From assembly GCA_036426205.1 (NCBI GenBank), contig CM071568.1, forward strand, positions 226,438,319 to 226,502,318: a stretch of 64,000 nt of DNA. Direction: 5' to 3'. Made by a program: the position numbers and the translations under genes. Shown here piece by piece: positions 44,699 to 57,510 of this stretch. Numbering within the stretch: the stretch's first letter is position 1; each line of letters begins with the position of its first letter. The DNA is from Ascaphus truei. Taxonomy: Eukaryota > Chordata > Amphibia > Anura > Ascaphidae. The notes under the pieces are model-generated. The model did no database searches, was not told the DNA's origin, and was given only the letters and a program-made list of their open reading frames with translations.

Positions 44699-47230
44699 TA
44701 CATAGTTACATAGTAGATGAGGTTGAAAAAGACGTAGCCATCAACGTTCAACCTATGCTAAATTTAGACAACAGATACTTTATCTCTATATCTATACTAC
44801 TTATTGATCCAGAGGAAGGCAAACAAAAAACCCATTAGGGGAAAAATGAATTCCTTCCTGACTCCAGAATTGGCAATCGGATTAATCCCGGATCAACATC
44901 CTTCCCATGTATTCTTATTGGTATATACTGTATACCTTTCCCATCTAAAAAGATGTCCAACCTTGTTTTGAAACAAATCTAGTATCTGCCATCATAGTCC
45001 TCCATGGTAATGAATTCCACATTTAACTGCCCTTACTGTAAAGAACCCTTTCCTTTGTTGCTGGTGAAATTTCCTTTCCTCCAACTTAAGGATGGCCCCG
45101 AGTCCTTTGTACTGCCCGTGGATGAAAGTTCTTTGAAAGCTCTTGTATGTCCCCTGAATATATTTGTATATAGTTATCATATCCCCTCTTAGAGGCCTCT
45201 TTTCTAATGTAAATAATCTAATTTAGCTAGCCTCTCCTCATAAGTTGAATGTCCACCCCCTTATTAATTTGGTGGCTCTTCTCTGCACTCTCTCTAGTTC
45301 CATAATGTTTTTCTAGGATTGGTGCCCAAAATTGTACTCCATATTCAAGTGTGTGTCTTACTAATGCTTTGTAAAGGGGCATAATTATGTTTACTTCCCT
45401 TCCATCCATTGCCCGTTGATGCAAGATAAGATCTTGTTTGCCTTTGCAGCTACTGCATGAATTGGGCACTATTGCTAACCCTGCAGTCTACAAGCACTCC
45501 TAAATCCTTCTCCATCAAGGATCCCAATATATCTCCATTTAATTTGTAAGTCGCCTTTTTATTCTTGCATCCCAAATGCATAACCTTACATTTTCTGTAT
45601 TAAACTCATTTGCCATTTACCTGCCCATGTTTCCGTCTCTCCAAGTCCTTCTGAGAGACATTACATCCTGCTCTGATTCTATTACCTTACACAATTAGTA
45701 TCATCAGCAAAGATGGAGACTTTGCTCTCGATCCCAACCTCAAGGTCATTAATAAACAAATGTTAAAAAGCAGGGGTCCCAGTACCGATACTTGAGGTAC
45801 TCCACTCACGACCTTTAGCCCAACCTGAAAAGTTCCATTTATGACAACCCTCTGTTGTCTGTCCTTTAACCAGTTTTTTCAATCCAGGTGCATATGTTAT
45901 TAGTGAGTCCAATTTTCTTATTTTGTACACCAACCTCTTGTGTGAACGTATCAAAAGCCTTTGCAAAATCTAAGTAGACCACATCAACTGCATTACCCTG
46001 GTCTAAATTCCTACTTATTCCTCAAAGAACAAATAAGGTTAGTTTGGCAAGATCTATCCTTCAAAATCCATGCTGACTATTACTAAAATTTTGTTTTCCA
46101 TTAGGTATTCCTGAAAAATTATCCCGTATAAACCTTCAAGTAGTTTCCCTACTATTGAAGTCAGGCTACAGGTCTGTAATTCACCGGGTGTGATCTAGCT
46201 CCTTTTTAAATATAGGCACCACATCTGCTTTACGCAATCTTGTGTACTGAGCCTTGTGGAAATGGAGTCCTTGAATATTAAATATAATGGTTTTGATATT
46301 ACTGAGCTTAACTCTTGAGAACTCTTGGATGGATGCCATCGGTGGCCAGGTGCCTTATTTGCTGAAAATTTTTCAAGTCGCTTATGAACTTCTTCCTCGT
46401 TACCAATTGTTCATTAATATGGAGGTGTGGCTTCCTCCGCGGCACTACTATTGAACTTGATTCTTCCCTGGTAACACAGAGGCAAAGAATTTGTTTAATA
46501 CCTCAGCTTTTTCCTTATCTCCAATAATTGCCTGCCCATCTCACACCTGAAAGGTCCTATATTTTCTTTTCTCATTTTTTTGTTATTAAGGTCTTAAAGA
46601 AACTTTTTAGGGTTGACCTTACTTCTATTGCAATCCTTTTTTATTATACCATTTTGCTATTTAAGTTGCCCTTTTGCAATTTTTGTTACATTCCTTATAA
46701 TATGATTACAGATGTCTCTGTCCCTTCTGATTTAAGAATCTAAACGCCTTCCTCTTCTTGTTCCATTTCCTCCCCTACCTGTTTATTTAGCCACATTGTT
46801 TTGACTTATTTCTTTTACTATTAACCAAGGGTATACACTGATAAGTGTGCTTTTTCTAATGTTTAAGACTGCCCATTTATCTTCTACATTTTTCCCTGCA
46901 AAAACATCATCCCATTGTATACTACTAGATTAGACCTCAGTTTATTAAAATCTGCCTTCTAAAGTTTAAAGTCTTTGTTGAACCCAAGTAATCTGTTTTT
47001 TGATAATTTATTTCAAATGAGACCATGTTATGATCACTGTTACCCAAATTTCCAGGACTTGAATATTTGGTATTACCGTACTTCTACATTGTTTGATATG
47101 ACCAAATCCAGAACTGCCCCTCTCCTGGTTGGTTACCCATTCAGTTTTGGGCTATCCTTACTTGGTGTTATACATTAGTTTCATACCCTTATTAGTCCAA
47201 TTCAGAGTTGCTATTACAGGGGGTTCTTTC
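44699..47230 (-). pseudogene. CR1-type LINE, copy 1 (frameshifted)
   Basis: Same element as 58697-61260. Many single-base losses relative to that copy interrupt the reverse-transcriptase frame. Only pieces are readable (for example RAMDGREVNIIMPLYKALV near 45360-45420). Confidence 0.85.
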
Positions 47231-48560
47231 TCTATGTGCTATTGCTACAATTGCCCCTGATTGTAGCACCTCTAGTGAGTTGCTGTAGCGAGGGTTTTTT
47301 TCTTTCTTTCCTCCCTCCCCTTCCCTCCTTTCACTGTGTTTGATAGATTTGAAAGCTTGTTACATATCAAATACTTGCCGGTCCAATAAAAGGTATCATA
47401 CCACCAACGCCCTCTCCTTCTTCGGTATTACATGAACAGAGAATGAAATCCTTCCTTTTCTGATAAGGCCAAGGCCTGGCTCTCAGAAAACCATGGGAGC
47501 GATAGCCCTTAGATAAAATGTACACAAATGTTCTGAGTGCTGGCTCCTGTGCAGTTCTTTAAAAGGCCTTATACTGTATGTATCTGTACTGAGATGTTAT
47601 TGTTCACTTATAAAAGGATTACCTTCCTGACATCAGAATAGTCCCATTACATTTTGTATGTAGCCCTGATATTGCAATTTTACTAAATGACATACAAATT
47701 ATTGCTCTATTTTCAACACAGAGTTTAACCCACAATTAATGATTTTTCCTGCATGAATTTAAGAAAGTGGTGCTCTCTTCCCTGCCTTTTCTTGACATGG
47801 TGCCACTGAGTCGTCAATATCACTGATCATTAGGAGGTTGTAGGTTAATTACTTTTGCTGCGAAAGGACAGCAGAATTGTGCCCCTTGCTTTGCATACAT
47901 CATTGGCTCCTCAGAGTGGAGGCATTTGGGCATTTTAAGTCGAAGGAAATTGCATTAGAGCTAGAAAACAAATAGTGAATCATAGCATTATGGTGACATG
48001 AAGTTAGGTTGGAAATGCCAACATGCTGATTTTTTAGTTGGGATAAGAAAGTAGACTCTCAGAGCTATTGCTCGTCCCAAAAGGAAAGCCACTGTGTAAT
48101 ACTGTACTTAAACAAGAGTGAGATAGATAACCCATGAGTATATCTGCATGTCTTTTTTGAATGGTTAAATTAGGATTCCACTTTAATGGTTCCCAGTACT
48201 CAGTGTGAAAAAACAGACACAATCGTCAATATGTGAATGAAAATGGTAATTCAAGAGTAATACCGATCAAAAGCCAACCCTAATGGGGCTAGGTAGGAAT
48301 TTAGCATTGAACTAATCATAAACAATGGGTAAAAAAAGGGGGAGAGGGGGGGTGGAGGGAAGCATAGGGAACAAAACAGATAAAAAACAAGGGGGAGGGG
48401 AAAAAGGACAAGCATCCTCTTATCCACATTTAAGACCCACATCAACCACACACTGCTTAAGAAAAGCATATGAGTAGCTCATGAGTGATGTAGATTTACA
48501 TGTTATACATACACCTTGGCCCCCTGCCGACGTGCTTACCAGGACGCCCCTCCTATGTAT
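47231..48560. other. Unclassified (copy at 61390-62640)
   Basis: No gene seen. GATTTGAAAGCTTGTTACAT near 47347 is followed by CCAATAAAAGG, a retroelement-tail-like context. An A/G-rich stretch lies at 48330-48410. Confidence 0.35.
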
Positions 48561-48574
48561 CTGTACGTCTTTCC

Positions 48575-48740
48575 TACCAACATAGATTGTAAGCTCTTGG
48601 AGCAGGGATCCCTTTCGAAAATGTTACTGTTAGTCTTGAAGCACCTCTCCCCTTTATGTGTATTTATATTATTGTTATCTATAAAAAGTGAATTACTGCT
48701 GTGAAGTGCTATGTACCATTCATGGCCGCTACAGATGCAG
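48575..48740 (+). repeat. SINE-like repeat, copy 1
   Basis: Contains AGATTGTAAGCTCTTGGAGC-AGGGA and GTGAATTACTGCTGTGAAGTGC-type sequence, the order found in an abundant short repeat that I recall from frog genomes. Copy at 62655-62825. No pol III boxes confirmed. Confidence 0.45.
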
Positions 48741-49199
48741 CAGCCGTTATTTGAACATTTCTCTAACTGAATTTCGAGAAGTCCTGGATTCTCTCAAAAT
48801 GTGCTGCAGCAGACTAATGGCCATCGGATAACACAGAAGGGGGTCCTGCTGTGTGAGTCCTTCTGTCTGTAAGAGACAAGCGTAAGAGAGATGGCTGAAT
48901 CAGTTACTCTAACTCCGCGCTCTCAACCGGCGATACGGGGGGTTTTTAAATTCTAACACCACCTTATTGTAGAAGGGGGTCTCCGAAAACTGAACCGCAT
49001 TGATTATCGGTTTGGGGCCCCCTGCTCCTAAGATAGGCCCCGTATGGGGTGTGGCCAGTATCTCCTATGCATGGAAATGTCTCGCGTCACGTGATCACAT
49101 ACAAAGTTGTGATTCAGATGAAAGGTGCTTGACTTTGTAGGAAGTATGAACAACTCGTGTACCACTCGATGTGGAACTGTGTTCTGTTCAGTGATTAGT

Positions 49200-49690
49200 C
49201 GAAACTGCTAATGAGGGTGCCTTGTTCTACTGTTATTAACCTCCGTCCCCTTAGAACTCTGTGTATCCAAGGTAGTGAACGGAAGAGAGATGACAAAAGG
49301 TTTTAGAAAACTATAGGTCGTCCTGGGGGGTTTGATTGAATTTTTATAGACTTTTGGGAATGTGTAAAACGTAGCTACCTGCGTGTTTGATTTGAGCATA
49401 TATTGTGTTCTTGTTTGGTATATTACTGACTTTCTTAGACCCTATCCAGAAGGATTTTTAATTCCCTTGGCAGATGAAGTTGGATCTTTCTCAAGCACTC
49501 TGTAGCAGTGGTGGTCACTCAAAAGTCTAAGTTTTTCATTTCATAATTGTCAGTTTTTTGTAAGACATACATATAGACATTATGGAATTATGTGTGCTTT
49601 GACTTCCCTGAAGGTCTCTCTGTGAATTAACGTAGGGTATTTATATTCATCTTTACGACTCACCTTGCTCCACTTTGTACAGTATGTGAC
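49200..49690 (-). pseudogene. PLE reverse-transcriptase fragment, copy 1
   Basis: A broken version of 63135-63761. The frame at 49208-49399 keeps TQVATFYTFPKVYKNS, the RT finger region of Penelope-like elements. Confidence 0.75.
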
Positions 49691-49899
49691 ACCACGGACA
49701 CAGCATGGAAAGGACTGTATACAGTAATAACAAACGTCATCCGTATACAATCCAATGGGAAGACAGCATCATAAATACTACTATGGTTACTTGGCGTGTA
49801 CTTGTAACACAGCTTAGAAAACTCCCCTCAACAACACTACAATACACCTAATGAATATGCTAATATGCTTGGTAAGCTCACACATTCATTCGGCGACTC

Positions 49900-50600
49900 A
49901 TTACCAAATCCGCTCCATACTTCTCGGTGAACACCCAATCGGGTTGTGGAGAGGGACTAGATGTACTCTCCATCTGATTACATATAAACACCACCAATAG
50001 GATTACATAATCTATCAACTATCAGAGTAATCCCAATCTATAAATGTATTGACGCACATGGAAAATTGCCCCAGATGAAGCCTAATGTGTTGAAAAGTAC
50101 GTCGGGTACGTTTGACGTCAGCTAACGAGTACGTCAGCTTGTCAGAGAGGTGAGGGCGTTCTGGAAGTCAAGAGCTTTCGGAGACTGGCAGTCGTGGGCA
50201 GCAAGACGAACGCTCTGCCACTTACATTTACTATACTAAATGTTGCGATTGGAATTAACTTATTTTGCTATAATTTACTGAGTATATACTGGAGTATACA
50301 CTTTTGGGGGCGTGGCCATCCCCTAAGTGTGACTCTAAGTTTCGCCTAACTAAAGGGAAACACATCCTGTTTAGTGGTGGGAGGGTAATTAACCTGCCCA
50401 CTATATTGGAGTTACAGGTTGCAGTTTAGGAACCAAGTATCGAGCCACCAATGTCTTCAGATACCACATTATATAGGCGATGCCATGTAGCATAGGGAAC
50501 AGTCTCCGACCCATTATTTCTGCAACTCAGAGTGGAAGAGAGGATATGAGTACAGATAATTTATTTGGTTATTACAACATTGTATCTATTTTAGGTACTA
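49900..50600. other. Unclassified single-copy stretch
   Basis: Beyond the visible part of duplication C. Nothing recognised apart from the hammerhead-like motif at 50068-50105. Confidence 0.35.
50068..50105 (+). ncRNA. Decayed hammerhead-like motif
   Basis: GCCCC, AGATGA, then a 12-base spacer and GAAAAGTACGTCGGG. The end nearly equals GAAACGTACGTCGGC at 56758-56772. CCC/GGG can form stem I and GUC is the cleavage triplet. The first core bases and stem II are poor, so it is probably inactive. Confidence 0.4.
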
Positions 50601-50925
50601 CAGGCATACCCCGGTTTAAGGACACTCATTTAAGTACACTCGCGAGTAAGTACATATCGCTCAATAGGAAAACGGCAGCTCACGCCATCGCCGTCAGCAC
50701 GTCCTGAAACCAATACCGCTCCCTACCTGTACCGAAGCTGTGGCGCAAGCGGGAGCGACTACTAGAGCCTGTACACATGTGTTATTTACATCAGTTATTG
50801 CACGTATATGAAATTGCAGTACAGTACATGCCTACGATAATGGGGAAAAGTAGTGCTTCATTAAGTACATTTTCGCTTACATAATGCTCCGGTCCCATTG
50901 CGTACGTTAATGCGGGGTATGACTG
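50601..50925. mobile_element. Tigger-like MITE
   Basis: 325 bases, from CAGGCATACCCCGG to GCGGGGTATGACTG, flanked by TA at 50599-50600 and 50926-50927. The end sequence closely resembles Tigger/pogo termini. Subterminal TTTAAGGACACTC/AAGTACA-type pieces are repeated inverted. No ORF. Unrelated in sequence to the 27321-29678 element except for the ACCCCG core. Confidence 0.8.
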
Positions 50926-50927
50926 TA

Positions 50928-52740
50928 GAAGATAGCAACCAGTTATAGATGTATGCAAAGATATATGTCCAGCATCTCAAGCAACAGTTTGTTACCCTAG
51001 TTAACCAATAGTAAGATGAGTGGTGTAACAGGCAGGAGGTTAAAGAATCCAGCCAGTACAACTAGGAACTTATAGTGCTATTATTGTGGGCAGGGCAGAT
51101 ATCAATTACTGATAGAACCACTTAGTCAAATAGTTTTTTTAGCACTATCACGTTCTCCCATTACCTCCGCTTTTAATTAATTTTGTTGTTGTCTATTGTC
51201 AAGTCCCCACACCCTACTGTATATTTTAACTGCAATATTAAAAGTTTAAGTCTATATATAATGCTGGGTGTCTCTCAGTGGCGCACTAAGGGAATTGTTC
51301 TCTATCTCAGTATCCTCCTCTCTATGTAGTGGAAAATATATATAAGATAGAAAAATTTGGTAGTGTAGGACCTACTGAGTGGGACCTACTGAATGGGTCT
51401 AATGACATGGTTGTGGCTTAAAATATTTTGGCCAAGTATTGAATTAAATACCCATATTTTATCAAGAAATAATATAGACAAGACATATTAAGTACCTAAA
51501 TGATTGGTCAAGCTGAATGTCCATTGGACACATCATCCCCCAATGCTGCCACCTCAGTCCATGCTTGACTGCTCCTACGGTGGGCCAGAAACATGACCTC
51601 ACGTTGTCTCTGCTTCTGGTGTGTGTCTGCTTCTTGCTGGTCTGGATGAGAAGAAAGAAGACACACACAGTCCCCCCCCCACTAATTCGTTGTCCCTCAC
51701 TTAGTCCTCCCAAACCCCTGCACTGACCACCCACAAAACAACGCAGCTTCCCACACCATAACCCTGGGAGCAGTCATTGCAGCTCTGATACTAAGACCTC
51801 TTCATGCAATTGCATATCATAGCACTAACATCTTTTCATTGAAGCAACAAGTGTGTAACTGCACTTAACCCTGCATAGTGAGCTTGGAAATACTATTGCA
51901 CGTAAAGAGGTGTTAACATCCATTAAGTCAATAATGGACCTTGTGGATCTGGGCCTTGGAGCACACCATAATCCTTTTTTCAGTTTGTTTACAGGAGCTC
52001 CGTGTATTCAGGGGGTCCAGCTGTTCTTGTAGTACTGTATGCTACCTTGTTTGATTTATTATTTATTTTCTCAGAGTTTGGTTATTTTACCTGTTGCTGT
52101 TTACTTCAACAAAGAAGTGGAAAAAATGAGGTTAGTAAATCAACAATGTGTGGTACTTTGAACTGTTTCACACTCCGCCAGTGCAGAAATTCTCTTTCCC
52201 TACGTTGAAAAAGAAAATCGCACAGTAAAATATGTAGCTCAGAGCAAATGTCACTGTACATGACCCGCTGCAGATTTGAACTCAAGCACTTCCAACAGCC
52301 ACGCATTCACCACTGAGGTGGAAACTTTTTATGCGGAGAGATTTGCCAAATAAAAGTGTTTTTCGAAGACACACTATACTGTATAAGGTTGAACTTGGTA
52401 GTGTCTTTCTTCTTTTTTAACTCAATGCCAAAGGTGGATACACACACTCAGACGAAACAGTCATCCGTAGCAGGATTGCACCCCTGATGACCTTTTTTAC
52501 ATATGTAGGGGTTCACTTTCTGTTTTTTCAGCTATGTATGGGATTCACTAATCAGTTACATATATTTTTCCTGCAGCACCCACCTTCTTTCAGCTGTTTG
52601 GGATTTATCTATACACTAATCCAAACCCTCTAATGATGTGGAGCAAGTTAAAACTTCCAAAACGCCTTTATAAGAGATCATTTTAAAATAAGATCAAGGC
52701 ACTTGATCAATAACTCTACACCGTTCGTCTAATTGACGAG
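50928..52740. other. Unclassified single-copy stretch
   Basis: No gene or element boundary recognised, apart from a tRNA-like stretch listed separately. The last 60 bases before 52800 are GA/CA-rich. Confidence 0.35.
52258..52330 (-). repeat. tRNA-like (SINE head) stretch
   Basis: Minus strand has CCTCAGTGGTGAATGCG, resembling an A box, and GAGTTCAAATCTG, a good B box. Stems of a tRNA do not close. Likely a tRNA-derived SINE remnant. Confidence 0.4.
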
Positions 52741-52800
52741 ACAGAGAGAGCAGACACACAGAGAGAGAGAAGACACAGGAGAGGAGACACACAAGAGAGG

Positions 52801-53165
52801 TATAGGCTTAAGCTTGCTGCATGGTCACAGCTTTGAGCACAGCCAGGGTTAAGGTGCATACCCAGAAAACCACCCACAGACAGCTGTTTCGACCTTGATG
52901 GGTCTCATCAGTGTGGGGTTGATTTTACTGGGAATGCAAGAGAGGCCTGGCTGTGCTCAAAGCTGTGACCATGCAGCAAGCTTAAGCCTATAGGGTACCA
53001 TGTTAAAAATGGTTATTGAGGCAAAAAGTGACACTGTGTGCTCATTTGCATGTCATTTCCCAGAATCCCTTGGTGCAGTGGAAGTGCTGTATGCTGGGTG
53101 ATGATGGGGAAAGGCGGGGTTGCAGACCTGCCTAAGACATGCAGATGAGCATACAGTTATATTTG
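52801..53165. mobile_element. Foldback element, copy 2, left arm truncated
   Basis: Begins TATAGGCTTAAGCTTGC at a sharp junction with GA-rich DNA, lacking the outer 170 bases of the left arm. Loop and full right arm are present, the latter ending in AACTGTATGC-complement and (TA)n. Confidence 0.75.
52870..52919 (-). ncRNA. Hammerhead ribozyme, type I, short stem III (copy 2)
   Basis: Identical to the copy at 38877-38926 in core and stems: CUGAUGA (complement 52905-52911), GACC/GGUC stem II, GAAAC, AGCU loop, GUC, and CCCACA/UGUGGG stem I. Confidence 0.88.
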
Positions 53166-53179
53166 CATATATATATATA

Positions 53180-53675
53180 TGTATTCAACAGTACAACTGA
53201 ATGCGGGACAAGACCATGCCAGGACGCAAGATGCAAAACCTACGCAATGCTCCACACAGCGGACACAATACAAATACCACACAGGAATCTGGAGTACAAA
53301 ATCAGAGGAAGGTTCATCTGTTGCTCCAGCAATGTCGTGTACCTTATCATCATGTGCATGAAATGCCCAGGGGGCTGCTACTACATAGGTGAGACGGGAT
53401 AGGGGCTAAACAAGAAAATGAATCTGCTTCGCCACAGCATCACACGCGGAACAAGAGACAGTCCTGTTGGCGAACATTTCTCTGACTTTGGCCATAAGAT
53501 TTACGATCTGAAGGTTGCCATACTCAAAGGTAATCTTAGAACACTGAAAGAGAGACTTGCATGAATAGAAATTTATGCAACTGTTCGGGACACTCAGCGG
53601 TGGCCTAAACCGAGAACGCAGTTTCATGAGTCACTACTGACAAAAGAGAACTCTCTTCCCATGAGTGCTTAAGGC
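53180..53675 (+). pseudogene. PLE GIY-YIG endonuclease fragment, copy 2
   Basis: A PLE nuclease without RT. The frame at 53139-53402 contains ECGTRPCQDARCKTY, FICCSSNVVYLI, CMKCPGGCYYIGETG (the GIY-YIG signature as GCYYIG) and a stop. One base on, a second frame continues GLNKKMNLLRHSI, SPVGEHFSDFGHKIYDLKVAIL and LRTLKERL, the following conserved block with the EH pair. So a single frameshift or stop interrupts it. It belongs to a different PLE family from 37225-37860, as the zinc-like and GIY-YIG segments differ. The foldback element with the ribozyme lies directly upstream but with the ribozyme on the opposite strand. Confidence 0.85.
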
Positions 53676-55256
53676 TATGTCTATACATACTGCACTATAT
53701 GTATGCACACAGCTGTCTCTTACACATACATACTGTATAGTCTATGTAATTTCATCCCTATATACGAATAGGACCACATCCCCCCTGCCGCTCCTGACCC
53801 CTATCTGCCGAATCCAGTAGGGGCCTAATTTCAAGTGGCTTTTCTTTGTTTTTAATAGCACTAATGTTAAATACTGCGCCAGCGCTAATGCAACCCATTG
53901 CATTAACGGTGCAATAACGTCTGCTACATCAGTGAATTCCATTACATTTGTAAGCCACTTCTAATGGCGAGTGTAACCTAGCGTTCTTGTTCTTTAACAT
54001 ATTGTCATTGGACGAAGACTATGGGAATCATCCCATTTCCTAAACTGTACATTTTTGTGCGGGGCTTTATTAAATCTAACGCACTACAGGTGCAACATGA
54101 TAAGGAACTTCCTGTATGCGTGTAGGATAATATACTGTCAAACTAAAAATCCAGGCTAGTTAGAAAGGAAAGAATATAATGGCGATTGCAGGGCAAGATT
54201 AGTAAATGATTCAAAGTTTTGTCTCTGTGACCACATACGCGTTCCAAGATTATTTGACAGTGAAGAGATTAAACATGCGACATTATCCACTAACAAATAT
54301 GAAATATGAGATGTATTTATCTCAATCTGATATCGGATCCTAGTGGTACTTGTGTTCTGGGCAAGATTCCAGATTTGAAACAAGCATTGAGAGATTCTAT
54401 TAATGTTGAAGTGAAACGTAAAGTAAGATGAATGACCTAACATAAACAAGCACTGTACAGCTGCAATCCCTGTTAGAAGATACTTAACACCTATCCTACA
54501 AAAGTCACTTCCCTTTCAACTGTACTCTCAAAGCTTATACCAACAATACATTCACAGAACATCTACATTAAAACAAACATAGCAACCCTGCCACGTAAAG
54601 GTTGAAAAAATGGATACAAAAGCAGTTTTAACATAGCAAACAAATAAGGTCTGAAGAGGAGCATGTTCCCTAAGAGCAGTTTATCACCAGCCAGCTCTGT
54701 CTGACTATAATACAGTTGAAAACAATAAATATAGATGATAGCACTTAAGGAGATACTTGTAAATCATTAGGGGGAGTTAGAGTGGTTGCTTACATTGTTG
54801 ATGCTACTCATGCACAATTATCCTCATATTGGTATTATATGAGAGGATCAGAATACACATCAAAACTAATGTATTATTGCCGGTAGAAGTTTGCATTTCC
54901 TCTTCTCTTTAAACGCCAGCCTACTCACTTAAAAATAGCATTTCTACAGTAAATGCTTCTTACCCATAACAGAGGGTGTCTTCTGGCACTGGATCTTTCC
55001 TATTTGCATACATTCCATTTATTATGATCGCTACATAATAAACTCAAAATTGTCTTTAGTGCCTCCAGATGTCTTACTATTACCCTGTATGTCAGTGGGA
55101 CACTCATTGGGAGGTTCAGACAGGAGTGCACATGCTCCATGAACAGCGGTGTCATGCGCTTGTCACTCTATGGGAAAGTAGGGCGTGTTTCCATGACATG
55201 TAGTAGCCGGTTACAGCCACACCTCAACCCCTTTGGCATTCCAGTTGCCATTTTTA
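53676..55256. other. Unclassified (copy of 39736-41304)
   Basis: As in copy 1: AT-rich, no gene recognised. Confidence 0.35.
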
Positions 55257-56310
55257 TGTAGCCAGGTCCCCTCTGGCTCCCCGGTTCCCCCGCCCTCTCT
55301 TCCCTACCTCCGCTGCGGCCGGGTGGTTACAGGTGGCGGCGGGCTCGCCAACGGCCCCTTGTGAGAGATCGCGGAGGTGCGGAGAGTGTGTGGCAGCCAT
55401 TGAAGGGTTGCGCATGCGCAGTGTTGTAAGCGCACGCGGCGGCCCATATGAATTGGTTCCACGGGGACAACAAGTCCCATAGTGCTCGGAGGGCAAGTAT
55501 ACCATGTGACGCCAGGGATCCAATCACGCAGCTAGGTTTCCTGAGACAGGAAATATAGTTTTGCGCGCTGCAAGAAGAGGAGTCAGTCTGAGCTGGGAGA
55601 GGATAAGGGTAAGAGGTGTATGTCCAGGGGTCTGTGACCCTCTGCACTAGGCCAGATTTCCCCCTAGGCCCCAGCTAGGCCCAAGCTAGGCCCCGGCTCA
55701 CGTTGCTAGATTGTGGTTGCTACGGGGACAGGCCCTTAGGTTGGGACTCTGCCCCTTATAGAGATATATAGTACAGGGAAACAGCTGCTACACTGTGCGA
55801 CCCTGATACCAGTGGTCTGGGACCAGGCTACTGTGACAGAATCAGAGACTATCATAAAGGTGGGACACTCCAGCAGGATACCACCCCGAGCGGAGGTGGA
55901 CGCACCGTGGAGGACATCGTTGGATCGGTGGATCCCTATCTGGGTCATTGTCGGCGCGCCTGGGTGCTGGAGCACCCGGCAGGTACCTTACAGAAAGTGC
56001 ACCAACTATAACTACACTCAATCAGTGGGCCACGCGGTCACACACATTGGGTTTGGGTGTGGGATACTGTGGGACCTTGTGGGACTGGGATTCTCAGGAC
56101 ACGGTGTGGGGTACACTGTGGTGGGGATACAGCCGTGCTAGGTGTGTGGGTTGTTGTACATTTAGTCCTATAGTTTATAGACGTATAGAGTTAAGATATA
56201 TGTGTGCCAGTAAAGGCCTTTTTATTCTATCCTGCGTGTGTGTTCATTGTTTGGGTCCTGTGAGGGGCTCCTCCCACTACGTTGGGATCCCTCTCAGGTG
56301 GAGTCGCTGC
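55257..56310 (+). mobile_element. LTR-like retroelement piece, copy 2
   Basis: Begins TGTAGCCAGGTCCCC; otherwise as 41305-42330, with GCGCATGCGCAG near 55410 and AGTAAAGGCC near 56208. Confidence 0.4.
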
Positions 56311-56539
56311 ACCAAAGTTTTAAGTATATCGCCCCAGGCTCTCCGTGGTGGAAGCTTAGGCCCCTGTGAGCCAACAGGTAAAATGGCAGCACCAGTAGCC
56401 ATCTTGTTTAAGGGGAAACAGGGCTACATACATTATCTTATTTCCCACTTCCTTTCAACATCTTTTGTAACCAAATATCCGTCTTACAATCACTATATAT
56501 AATATTTTTGTTTCTGTATTTCTGCCATACCCGATGAAG

Positions 56540-56675
56540 GACGCTGAGAGATTTGAAAGCTTTAATACATAAGAGAAAGAATCCCCTATAATGAGAGCCC
56601 TCTGAATTGGCTAATAAGGGTATGAAACTAATGTATAACACCAAGTAGGGATAGCCTCAAACTGAATGGGTAACA
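56540..56675 (+). pseudogene. CR1 endonuclease-region fragment, plus strand (copy at about 42560-42702)
   Basis: GAATTGGCTAATAAGGGTAT and the following 70 bases match, in inverse orientation, the CR1 sequence at 61200-61290. So a CR1 5-prime-side fragment points toward the TIR element from the left, while the CR1 body approaches from the right. Confidence 0.7.
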
Positions 56676-56737
56676 ACTAAATTGAAATGAAATGGTGGAT
56701 TCGTTAAAAGTAAATGCTTTATTATGACAAGTACTCA

Positions 56738-56772
56738 GCCTTGACAAAGCCACTTGCGAAACGTACGTCGGC
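56738..56772 (+). ncRNA. Hammerhead-like motif, left member of the pair
   Basis: GCC, TTGACAA, AGCCACTTGC, GAAAC, GTAC, GTC, GGC. GCC/GGC forms stem I, C-G and A-U around GUAC form the short stem III, and GUC is the cleavage triplet. Compared with CUGACGA the core has two transitions, so this copy should be inactive. Confidence 0.5.
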
Positions 56773-57465
56773 ATAGGATGTACTGACGTCAGTGGGGGTG
56801 GTTGCAGAGACTGCCTGCTCACGACCCACATCAAAAAAAATTATGCGCATTCAAGCACTATACCTCCACATTCGGAGGATTGATCTAACACCGGGGTCTT
56901 ACTATATGGATCATCAAAAAGAAAAAAAGGAAAAAGCGCAAAAATTTAGCAAGAAAATAGTTATTTATGAAGTGTTTAAAAATTGGACATAATAAAAAAA
57001 TAGGTGAACTGCAATAAAAAAACAAAACATTTTGCCTGCTTGATGAAGGACTGTTGCCAATATGCCAGATGTAGAGATGTAGTCTGTACTTGGAACTCCA
57101 AGTGAGCCTGTGATGTTTGTGAAGATAAAGGGTAAATCTCAGCTTGCCAAATTTTTGCCGGGTTACTTCTGCTGCTAAGCTGTGGAGCGTCTCCTGGGGT
57201 GTTTGCCTCAGTCGGCTTACTCCCTTGCTTCAACGCTGCTTGCTCCTGCGGCTGGCTGATGCTGATTACCTCCTCTCAAGGCTAACAGGAAATGACGTCA
57301 GACTCTCTGTCTCCAGCGTCTCAACCGGTATGACGCTGGAGTACAACCCCACACGAGAACGGAATACGGCTAGTGTCCTGGTGGTTCAGGCTGGAAAACA
57401 GGCGTATCAGGGGGCACACAAGAAAAATGTGTGTCCACCCAACTCGAACGTCACCAACTGTAACT

Positions 57466-57510
57466 CCTCCTACGCGTTTCGCGAATAAAGATGGCTTCGT
57501 CAGGGATCCT
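57466..57510 (-). ncRNA. Hammerhead-like motif, right member of the pair
   Basis: Minus strand: CUGACGA (complement 57497-57503), GCGAAAC (GAAAC complement 57476-57480), then GCGUA, a GUA triplet. Core bases are intact but stem II has only a GC/GC closing pair, and stem I is limited to UCC/GGA. Confidence 0.5.

Larger units (their letters stand above)
38808..49890. repeat. 11-kb duplication C, copy 1
   Basis: Every feature from the foldback loop to the PLE RT fragment recurs in the same order from 52801 to the window end. Between the CR1 tail and the PLE RT marker CTTGTTCTAC the distance is 4522 here against 4623 in copy 2. The deficit is spread as single-base deletions that break the CR1 frame, as in uncorrected long-read sequence. 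Confidence 0.9.

Noticed and set aside
52258..52330. tRNA gene
   Set aside because: A and B box matches exist, but acceptor and anticodon stems do not close; more likely a SINE head.
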